This document shows, one piece after another, positions 1-7,200 of a stretch of DNA of 64,000 nt. The notes under the pieces are model-generated. The model had not been told where the DNA came from. It ran no database searches and was given only the letters and a program-made list of their open reading frames with translations. Each line of letters opens with the position of its first letter. Within the stretch, counting starts at the first letter, position 1. The DNA comes from Isoptericola halotolerans (GTDB taxonomy: Bacteria > Actinomycetota > Actinomycetes > Actinomycetales > Cellulomonadaceae), in the NCBI RefSeq assembly GCF_003003075.1, contig NZ_PVTX01000006.1, positions 124,001 to 188,000 of the forward strand. The letters are read 5' to 3'. A program made the position numbers and the translations under genes.

Positions 1-825
1 GGTCCCGCAGGCGCCGACGACCTTCCCCCGTTCGACGGCGCGCGGATCGAGAAGGTGTCCTTCCGGTACCCGGGGTCCGGCACCGAGGCGTTGCAGGACG
101 TGACCATCGAGGTCGGTCGCGGGGAGGTCGTGGCCGTCGTCGGTGAGAACGGGTCCGGCAAGACCACCGCGGCGAAGGTGCTGGCAGGGCTGTACGAGCC
201 GGACGCCGGCGACGTCCTCTGGGGCGAGACGCCCTACGCCAAGCTCTCGCAGGACGATCTGCGCAGCCGGGTGGCGGTCATCTTCCAGGACTTCGTCCGG
301 TACGCCTTCTCGGCCACGGAGAACATCGCCCTGGACCGGGCCGGTATCGACGCGCGCCAGGACCCGGCCGGCCGGGAGGACGTCCGAGCGGCCGCGCGGG
401 CCGCGGACATCGACGGCGCCCTCTCGCGCCTGCCCCACGGGTATGCGACGCGGCTGTCGAGGATGTTCGACGACAGTGCGGACCTCTCGGGGGGGCAGTG
501 GCAGCGGCTCGCGATCGCGCGAGCGTTCTACCGGGACGCGGACCTCGTCATCCTCGACGAACCGTCGGCGGCGCTCGACCCACGGGCCGAGCACGACCTG
601 TTCAGCTCGTTGCGCACGACGCTGCGCGGCCGGTCCGCCCTGTTCATCTCCCACCGCTTCGCCACGGTGCGGGGCGCCGACCGCATCTACGTCATGGACT
701 CGGGCCGGGTGGTCGAGTCGGGGACGCACACCGAGCTGATGGCCCGCCGCGGCCTGTATGCCGAGCTGTTCGAGCTTCAGGCCGGGGCGTACTTCCCCGA
801 CGGCTGGTCCAGCTCGGCACCCTGA
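1..825 (+). CDS. ABC transporter ATP-binding domain, C-terminal part (lasso cluster exporter)
   Basis: The reading frame is open from base 1, so this is the 3' part of a longer gene; a GTG at 55 is internal to the domain. Visible in order are Walker A (GENGSGKTT), a Q-loop (VIFQDF), the signature LSGGQWQRLAIAR, Walker B (LVILDEP) and the H-loop (ISHRF). This is a complete nucleotide-binding domain and its start IEKVSFRYPG is typical of exporters in which a membrane domain precedes the ATPase. It lies next to lasso-peptide genes, so it is probably the LasD-type exporter that secretes the mature peptide (inference). Its last 49 bases overlap the convergent kinase gene. The membrane half lies outside the window, so a fused or separate membrane subunit cannot be distinguished. 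Confidence 0.9.
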   Translation, partial: GPAGADDLPPFDGARIEKVSFRYPGSGTEALQDVTIEVGRGEVVAVVGENGSGKTTAAKVLAGLYEPDAGDVLWGETPYAKLSQDDLRSRVAVIFQDFVRYAFSATENIALDRAGIDARQDPAGREDVRAAARAADIDGALSRLPHGYATRLSRMFDDSADLSGGQWQRLAIARAFYRDADLVILDEPSAALDPRAEHDLFSSLRTTLRGRSALFISHRFATVRGADRIYVMDSGRVVESGTHTELMARRGLYAELFELQAGAYFPDGWSSSAP

Positions 826-1754
826 GCCCGCAGCGCCTCGACGAGCTCAGTCCCGAGGCGCTCGCGGAAGGGCGGTCCCCAGGGCACCCGCGCCGTGAAG
901 ACGGGGACGCTCGCGGCGAGAGCAGAGACCCGGGCGAACTGCTGGGCGGTCACCCGCGGGTCCCGCCACCCGAGCAGCCGGGGGAACTGCATGAGGGCGA
1001 ACGCCGCCGCCCCGCCGCGGACCCGGTCGACACGCAGCTCCTCGCACGTGCGGTCGGGGAGCGGGACGACCAGCGCACCGACCGGACGAGCGTCCGTCGG
1101 CTCACGCCCCGGTGCCAGCAGGTCGCGGCCGTCAGCGCTGCGCCCCCGGCGCGGTGAGTCCGCACCGAACCGCTCGGTGAGGGTGTCCGCGCCCTTGCGC
1201 AGCCGCAGCTCCGTCGCCCCGAGCCGAGCGAGGTGGTCGTCGCCCGCCGGGTCGACGCGGAGCACGTCGTCGGTGACGAGCGCGCCGCCCTCGGCGCAGA
1301 GCAGCGCCGCCATCGTCGACTTGCCCATGCCGGACCGCCCGACGAACCCGACGACGTCGTCCTCGAGCTGCACGGCGCTCGCATGCAGGACCGTGTGCCC
1401 GCGCAGGTAGAGCTGGAACGCCATCTGCGCCCCGGACGCGAGCACGCGCGCCACACCGGAGTCCGCGCCCTCCACCGCGTGCAGCGTGACGTGCTCGAGG
1501 TCGGGTGTGAGCACGAAGTCGCAGGTCCCGTGGAACCGGAGCCGGTAGCCGTCGTCCGACCGGGTCGCCGTGTACCAGGGGCGTTCTGGGCTCGCGTACC
1601 GCAGGATGATCTCACCGGCCGGGTCTTCGTCGGTGTGGCTGCGGTCTGCGCCGCGGCGGAGGCGAACCGTGCCGTCGACCGTCACGGACTCCGGCCGCGA
1701 GGGCATCGGCACGTCGGAGTCGACGGACAGCCCGTACAGCGTGGTCGACGTCAT
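777..1754 (-). CDS. HPr kinase-like protein, probable lasso-peptide Ser kinase
   Basis: A 325-residue protein with a P-loop GRSGMGKST at about residues 139-147 and an acidic TDD at 161-163, the layout of the HprK/PilT-type kinase fold. Homologues in lasso clusters (paeninodin type) phosphorylate the C-terminal Ser of the precursor; that is known from the family. Here the precursor at 3420-3548 does end in Ser, which fits. The ATG start overlaps the stop of the upstream B2 gene (ATGA), so the two are translationally coupled. The 3' end overlaps the convergent ABC gene by 49 bases. The residues after the P-loop region are divergent, so the substrate is inferred from context, not proven. Confidence 0.8.
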   Translation of the reverse strand: MTSTTLYGLSVDSDVPMPSRPESVTVDGTVRLRRGADRSHTDEDPAGEIILRYASPERPWYTATRSDDGYRLRFHGTCDFVLTPDLEHVTLHAVEGADSGVARVLASGAQMAFQLYLRGHTVLHASAVQLEDDVVGFVGRSGMGKSTMAALLCAEGGALVTDDVLRVDPAGDDHLARLGATELRLRKGADTLTERFGADSPRRGRSADGRDLLAPGREPTDARPVGALVVPLPDRTCEELRVDRVRGGAAAFALMQFPRLLGWRDPRVTAQQFARVSALAASVPVFTARVPWGPPFRERLGTELVEALRAQGAELDQPSGKYAPA

Positions 1755-2200
1755 GCGGATCCCCCGGTGGTCTGGGCCTGCTCGAACTCGCGGTACAGCC
1801 AGGCGGCGCCCTCGGGGTCGAGGTCCGTGCCGTCGATCCGCAGCCAGGCGTGGGCCCTGATGTGGCCGCCGTCGTCGCGGCGGACGCCGAGCACGATCTG
1901 GGGGTCGCGAGAACGCAGGCTGTGGCCGAGCACGAGGGCGGTGCGCAGGCATGTCCCGTTCACCCACCGCAGACGCAGCACGCGGCGGTCGATGCGCAGC
2001 CGGCGCAGCTCGCCGGCGGTGAGCCGCGCCGTGTCGAAAGCGGCGCGGGGTGTCGTGCCCGGTGCTCCGCCGAGCCGCAGACCCAGCACGGCGGCGGTCC
2101 GGCGCAGCCCGACCGTGCGCAGGCCCGTCTCGGCCACCAGGTACACGAGCCCGGACCGGGCTGCCCGCAGCAGCCCGCCCACCTGCCGCCGGGGGCTCAT
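1751..2200 (-). CDS. Lasso peptide B2 leader peptidase (transglutaminase-like)
   Basis: A 149-residue protein of the size usual for stand-alone B2 peptidases. The catalytic Cys is seen in WVNGTCLRTALVLG (Cys84), followed by His in GHIRAHAWL (His117) and an Asp in the next strand (IDGTDLD), the Cys-His-Asp set of the family. It should cleave the leader from the precursor after the B1/RRE protein (3748-4008) has bound it. The chosen ATG at 2198-2200 overlaps the cyclase stop (ATGA); a longer frame reaching upstream would run inside the cyclase gene and has no homologous residues. Confidence 0.85.
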   Translation of the reverse strand: MSPRRQVGGLLRAARSGLVYLVAETGLRTVGLRRTAAVLGLRLGGAPGTTPRAAFDTARLTAGELRRLRIDRRVLRLRWVNGTCLRTALVLGHSLRSRDPQIVLGVRRDDGGHIRAHAWLRIDGTDLDPEGAAWLYREFEQAQTTGGSA

Positions 2201-3348
2201 GCCGCGTCCCGGGCGCGCGTGCGGTCCTGGCTCGCCAGCCAGGCGGACTGCAGCAGGAGGCCGGTGGGGCCGGGCGGGCGTTCGCCCAGCCACGCCTTCT
2301 GCAGCTCCTCGGCGTCGACCAGGTCGTGCGGTACGCCGCTGCCGTCCCAGCTCCGTGCGAACTCACGCGTCGCCGCGCCGAGGTAGGCGAGGGTGAAGGT
2401 CGCCTTCGAGGTGCGCGCGAGGACGGCGTCCGGGAGCACGTCGGCGAACACCGCGCGCATGCCCTCCGTCCGCGAGGAGAAGCCGGTCGGGTGCCGGCGG
2501 GCCACGGCGGCGAGGAACGTCGGGTCGAGCAGCGGGTGGGCGACCTCGGCGTGGTGCTCGGCCGCGAGGGCGGAGTAGGTGCGGAAGAACTCGGTGACCG
2601 ACCGACGGCGCGCGACCCAGCGCAGCGAGCCGCCGAACGACAGCGGTTCGGCCAGGTCGTCGGCACCGATCCGCTCGACCAGCTCGTCGTGGGCGGCAGG
2701 TCGGAGCCAGGGGAGCGACATCGGCGCCCGCAGCCGGCGACGGCGGAGAACGGCCGGTGAGACTGCCGTGAGCGCGGAGCGGCGAGGGCTTCCCGGCGCG
2801 AACGGTCGGCGAGCGGTGCGCCGGAGGGCTCGGATCCGACGATCGCCGAAGACCTCGTCGCCACCCTCGCCGGTGAGGACGACCCCGCCGGCACACCGCT
2901 CGAGCAGAGGGCCGCGTGCGTGCATGGTGGCCGGCCAGAGCAGGCCGTGCCGCCGCAGGCTGTCCTGGGCGACCGGGCCGAGCAGGTCGTTCTCCGTGGT
3001 GATGGGGAGCCGCCACCAGTCGTGCAGGCCGAGGTGGTCGACGACGGTCCGCTGCCACTCGGACTCGTCGGCCTCGGCGACCCCGGGATAGACGAACGTC
3101 ACCGGGATCGGGGGCGGGGTGCCGGCCAGCGCGGTGGCGCGGCACGCTGCCGCGAGGACGGCCGAGGAGTCTCGTCCTCCGGAGAAGGTGACGTAGACCT
3201 GCCGGCCGCCGGCACGGTCCGCGATGCGTGACGTCAGGACGTCGAGGGGCGCGGCCGTGGTCCGATGGCCGGGCGACGTGTCGACCAGTCCGGGGAGCCA
3301 CGCCCACGCGGTCTCGCGAGGGGTCGGGCGGTGTACATCGAGGGCCAT
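2197..3348 (-). CDS. Lasso cyclase (asparagine synthetase-like), lacking the N-terminal glutaminase domain
   Basis: A 383-residue protein with the ATP-pyrophosphatase loop SGGRDSS (residues 56-62) and a second conserved segment TGEGGDEVFGDRR (159-171) of the AsnB synthetase domain. In lasso biosynthesis this enzyme adenylates the ring Asp/Glu side chain and forms the isopeptide bond to the core N-terminus. Known lasso cyclases are commonly near 600 residues with a degenerate glutaminase-like N-terminal domain; here the gene starts only 71 bases after the precursor stop, so that domain is absent. An in-frame extension to 4263 exists but overlaps the precursor and the divergent RRE gene, so it is rejected. 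It overlaps the B2 gene by four bases. Confidence 0.85.
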   Translation of the reverse strand: MALDVHRPTPRETAWAWLPGLVDTSPGHRTTAAPLDVLTSRIADRAGGRQVYVTFSGGRDSSAVLAAACRATALAGTPPPIPVTFVYPGVAEADESEWQRTVVDHLGLHDWWRLPITTENDLLGPVAQDSLRRHGLLWPATMHARGPLLERCAGGVVLTGEGGDEVFGDRRIRALRRTARRPFAPGSPRRSALTAVSPAVLRRRRLRAPMSLPWLRPAAHDELVERIGADDLAEPLSFGGSLRWVARRRSVTEFFRTYSALAAEHHAEVAHPLLDPTFLAAVARRHPTGFSSRTEGMRAVFADVLPDAVLARTSKATFTLAYLGAATREFARSWDGSGVPHDLVDAEELQKAWLGERPPGPTGLLLQSAWLASQDRTRARDAA

Positions 3349-3419
3349 GTCGACCTCCGCACGGATCGGCGGCACCCGCGACCGTGCCGCGGGCGCCGCC
3401 GACCGAGTGCTGGGGAGCG

Positions 3420-3548
3420 TCAGGAGACGCCGCCGCCGCCGTGCCTGTCGCCACGGAACAGGTCGCCGTCGTAGTCGATGTCGAACTGCGCCTCGAGCGT
3501 GAGGTCGGCGACCGTGCCGACCTCGCGGATGCTGGGTGCCTCGTACAT
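3420..3548 (-). CDS. Lasso peptide precursor (42 residues)
   Basis: A small gene with a strong ribosome site. Residues 2-17, YEAPSIREVGTVADLT, match the actinobacterial lasso leader pattern YxxPx(L/I)xxxG...T. The residue two after the conserved Thr is Glu19, followed by AQFDIDYDGDLF and a Gly-rich tail ending GGGGVS. If the core starts at Glu19, Asp25 or Asp27 would close a 7- or 9-residue ring; if it starts at Ala20, Asp27 would close an 8-residue ring. The final Ser is a candidate for phosphorylation by the kinase at 777-1754. It is first in an operon with cyclase, B2 and kinase. Boundary and ring are inferred. Confidence 0.85.
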   Translation of the reverse strand: MYEAPSIREVGTVADLTLEAQFDIDYDGDLFRGDRHGGGGVS

Positions 3549-3555
3549 AGAAGTG

Positions 3556-3561
3556 CCTCCT
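3556..3561 (-). promoter_or_regulatory. Ribosome binding site of the lasso precursor
   Basis: The minus strand reads AGGAGG seven bases before the ATG of the precursor, a perfect Shine-Dalgarno match and among the strongest in the window. It identifies the start of this short gene. Confidence 0.8.
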
Positions 3562-3747
3562 GTGTGTTGTGCCGGACCGTTTCAGTATTCCGAGCACGGT
3601 GTGACCGCGGCAGGTGAGGCAGGGGTGAAAAGGCCCGGAGAGCGGGTGAATGCCGTGGCCGCGCGGATGAAATCCACGAACCGGCCGGTGTGGCTCGCCG
3701 TCCGGTGGTTTGATGCCTGCGGACGACCGCGACGATGGGGGAAGACG
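3562..3747. other. Divergent promoter region of the lasso cluster
   Basis: This 186-base gap separates the minus-strand lasso operon from the plus-strand RRE gene. On the minus strand AATACT at 3588-3593 is a possible -10 for the precursor. On the plus strand GGGGGAAG just before 3748 is the RRE ribosome site. No clear operator was seen. The long open frames crossing it are shadows. Confidence 0.4.
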
Positions 3748-4008
3748 ATGCGGCTTCGCGCAGACGGGGTGACCTGGCAGGAGATCGACGGCGAGCTGGT
3801 GCTGCTGGACCTGAACTCGTCGACGTACCTCACCACCAACGCGGCCGGCACTCTGCTCGCCCGGACGCTCGCCGACGCCGACGGTGCCACCGAGGACCAG
3901 CTCGTGGGTGCGCTGGTGCGGGAGTACGGGATCGACGAGTCGGTCGCACGGACCGACACCACGGCCTTTCTCGCCGACCTGCGGCACCGCGGACTCCTGC
4001 ACGACTGA
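3748..4008 (+). CDS. Lasso RRE protein (PqqD-like, B1)
   Basis: An 86-residue protein that reads as a stand-alone PqqD-like RiPP recognition element: a beta hairpin (WQEIDGELVLLDLNSSTYLTTN), then helices with the usual LxxxY and winged-helix spacing (GALVREYGIDESVARTDTTAFLADLRHRGLL). In lasso systems B1 binds the leader and delivers it to the B2 peptidase and the cyclase. It starts at ATG 3748 after GGGGGAAG. Unusually it is divergent from the rest of the cluster, so its level may be set separately. A longer frame starting at 3735 is in another phase and runs into the xylanase; it is not this gene. Confidence 0.85.
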   Translation: MRLRADGVTWQEIDGELVLLDLNSSTYLTTNAAGTLLARTLADADGATEDQLVGALVREYGIDESVARTDTTAFLADLRHRGLLHD

Positions 4009-4023
4009 GGCGTCCCCACCGAC

Positions 4024-4085
4024 CGACGTGCGTGCCGGTCCGTGACGCTCCCGCCGGACATCGTCACGAGCCGGCACGCACGTCG
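4024..4085 (+). terminator. Inverted repeat after the RRE gene
   Basis: Perfect 15-base arms at 4024-4038 and 4071-4085 enclose 32 bases, within which GTGACG and CGTCAC can pair again. It starts 15 bases after the stop codon. There is no T-run, so it would be a GC-type terminator or a 3' protecting structure. Confidence 0.6.
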
Positions 4086-4135
4086 CCCTTCGACCGACGC
4101 GCTCCCGGTAGCGCAGGACCGCGCCGTCGCAGTGA

Positions 4136-4147
4136 GATAACGATTTC
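4136..4147 (+). promoter_or_regulatory. Possible LacI-family operator upstream of the xylanase
   Basis: GATAACGATTTC is centred on CG with A/T-rich half-sites, 19 bases upstream of the -35 element. A second near copy (GAAAACGATTTC) lies at 4404-4415 inside the gene. LacI-family repressors of sugar-polymer genes bind CG-centred palindromes of this kind; the assignment is inference. Confidence 0.4.
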
Positions 4148-4166
4148 GCACCGGTTCGTTCAGCCA

Positions 4167-4195
4167 TTGACCTTAAATGGGCGCCCCCGTAGCGT
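4167..4195 (+). promoter_or_regulatory. Promoter of the xylanase gene
   Basis: TTGACC (4167-4172) and TAGCGT (4190-4195) are separated by exactly 17 bases, a good sigma-70-type match. The transcript would have a leader of roughly 80 bases before the ATG at 4281. Confidence 0.6.
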
Positions 4196-4280
4196 TCCCG
4201 ATGACGGGGCGCGGCGCGCCCTGCCCGGGGCCCCGAGCATCGAGGCCGGCGCCCCGGCCGCACATCGCAAGGGAGCGACG

Positions 4281-7200
4281 ATGAGGCAGAGCATCACCAG
4301 GACGGTCGCGGGGCTCACCGCGGCCGCGCTGGCGGCGAGCGGCGCGGTGGGTGCCGTCGTCGTGGGAGCGTCGACGGCGGCAGCGGACGACGCCGTCATG
4401 CTAGAAAACGATTTCGATTCCACGGTGGACCCGTGGGGCCCCCGCGGCCCCGTCGAGCTGACGATCACCGACGACGCCCGCACCGGCGCCGGAGCCCTCG
4501 CCGTGACCGGACGGACGGGGGAGTGGAACGGCCCCGCGACCGACGTCACCGGCCTCTTCGCCGAGGGCGGCGTGTACCAGGTCGAGGCCTGGGTCAAGCT
4601 GCCCGCCGGGGCCGCGGACGCCACCGACGTCCACGTCACCGTCCAGGAGACGTCCGCCGACGGTGACGCCTACACCTGGGTCGGCGGGGCGGTCACCGCC
4701 ACCGCCGACGAGTGGGTCGAGGTGGGCGGCACGTACACGATGCCCGCCGGCCTCACCGCCGCCCAGCTCTACCTCGAGGCCGCGCCCGTCGGCGACGCCC
4801 ACCCCGACTTCCTCGTGGACGACGTCGTGATCACCGGCCAGCAGGTCGACGCCGGCCTGCCCGACGGGTTCGTCCCCGGCGGGGCGGTGAGCCCCACCAG
4901 CACCCCGGTGTCCGCCGCCCAGTCCGGCAGCACGGGGGGCCCGGTCGCCGCGCTCACCTTCGACGACGGGCCGAACCCGGGCACCACGCCCGCGCTTCTC
5001 GACTTCCTCGCCGCCCACGACCTGCCCGCCACGTTCTGCGTCATCGGGCAGAACATCGAGGCCGACGGCGGCGCGGAGATCCTGCGCCGGATCGTGGCCG
5101 AGGGGCACACCCTGTGTAACCACTCCACCGGCTACGCCGACATGGGCTCGATGACGCCCGAGCAGGCGCAGGCCGACATGATCGCGAACCTCGACATCAT
5201 CCGCGGCGCCCTCGGCGACCCGCAGGCCGAGGTCCCGTTCTGGCGCGCCCCCAACGGGTCCTGGGGTGCCACCCCCGGCGTCGCGGTGAACCTCGGCATG
5301 CAGCCGCTCGCCGTGACGAACACGATCGCCGACTGGGAGACGCAGGACGAGGCCACGCTCACCGAGAACCTCCGCGCCGCCCTGACCGACGGCGAGCTCG
5401 TGCTGGTGCACGACGGCGGTGGTGACCGTTCCGGTTCGCTCGCCGCGGTCGAGACCGTGGTCACCGAACGGCTCGCCGACGGCTGGGAGTTCACTCCGGT
5501 GCAGGGCACGCCCCCGGCGTCCGGCCCCGTGCTGAGCACCGACTTCGAGGACGGCCTCGACGGGTGGGGCCCGCGCACGGGCGACGACACGGACCCGATC
5601 GTGGAGATCACGACGGCGGACGCCGCCTCGGGCGAGGCCGCCGCGCTGGTCACCGGCCGCGACAGCCAGGGTGACGGCATCGGCCGGGACGTCTCGGACG
5701 CGCTCACGCCCGGCGTGCGCTACGAGGTCTCCGCCCAGGTGCGGTTCGCCGCGGGCCAGCAGCCGGACGCCGTCTGGCTCTCGCTCGCCAGCACGGCCGA
5801 CGGTTCGACGTCGTACGCCACGCTGGCGCAGTGGTCCGGCGTGACGGCGGACGGCTGGACCGAGGTCACCGCGACCTTCCAGGCGCCGGCCGGCGAGGAG
5901 CAGTACCTCTACCTGGAGACCGACTACAACGGCACCAACACGAGCGACCTCCTCGTCGACGACGTCGTGGTCTCGGTGCCGGAGCCGGCCGTGGTCCAGG
6001 ACCTCACGCCGATCCAGGAGACCGTGCCGTTCGCGGCCGGGGTGGCGATCGACTCGCGCGAGACCAGCGGCTCCGCCGCCGACCTGCTGCTGCGGCACTT
6101 CAACCAGGTCACCGCCGAGAACCACATGAAACCGGAGGCCTGGTACGACGACGAGGGCACGTTCCGCCCGCACCCCGAGGCGGTCGCGCTCATGGACTTC
6201 GCGGCCGCGAACGATCTCGCGATGTACGGCCACGTGCTGACGTGGCACTCCCAGACGCCGGACTGGTTCTTCACCGACGACGCCGGCGAGCCGCTCACCG
6301 ACTCCGCCGCCGACCAGCAGGTGCTCCGCGACCGCCTGAGGGACCACATCTTCGCGGTCGCCGAGTGGCTCGCCACGTACGGCGAGTTCGGCGCGGACAA
6401 CCCCGTCAACGCGTTCGACGTGGTCAACGAGGTCGTCGCGGACGGCGCCACGGACGACGGCCTGCGCCGCAGCGAGTGGTACCGGATCCTCGGCGAGGAG
6501 TTCATCGACCTGTCCTTCGAGTACGCGGACGAGGCCTTCAACCACACCTACGCGGCCGAGGGCGCCGACCGCCCGGTGCGGCTCTTCATCAACGACTACA
6601 ACACCGAGCAGGGCGGCAAGCAGGACCGTTACGTGGCCCTGGTCGAGCGGATGCTCGAGCGCGGCGTCCCGCTCGACGGCGTGGGTCACCAGTTCCACGT
6701 CTCGCTCGCCATGCCGGTCTCCGCCCTGGAGGTCGCGCTCGAGCGGTTCGAGGACATGCCCGTCACCCAGGCGGTCACCGAGCTCGACGTCACCATCGGC
6801 ACGCCCGAGACACAGGCGAACCTCGTCGAGCAGGGCTACTGGTTCCGGGACGCGTTCCGGATGTTCCGCGACCACGCCGGCTCGCTGCACGCGGCGACGG
6901 TCTGGGGCCTGACGGACGGCCGTTCGTGGCGTGCGGACAACGGTGCGCCGCTCCTCTTCGACGACGCCTACCAGGCCAAGCCGGCGTACCTCGGGGTCGT
7001 CGACGGCGACCTGCCGGCGCAGCAACGCTCGGCGAACGTGTTCGCCGGCGACGTCCCGCTGGACGGATCCGCCACGGCCTCGCCCCAGTGGGAGCGTCTG
7101 CCGCTGCACCAGGTCACCGCGGCCGGCGAGTCCGTCGCCGGGTTCCAGCTGCGCTGGGCCGCCGACCACCTCACCGCGTACGTGTCCGTCACCGACGGTG

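Noticed and set aside
2197-4263. A 688-residue frame that would give the cyclase a long N-terminus.
   Set aside because: The extension overlaps the precursor gene in a different phase and the divergent RRE gene, is Arg/Pro-rich shadow sequence and has no glutaminase motifs.
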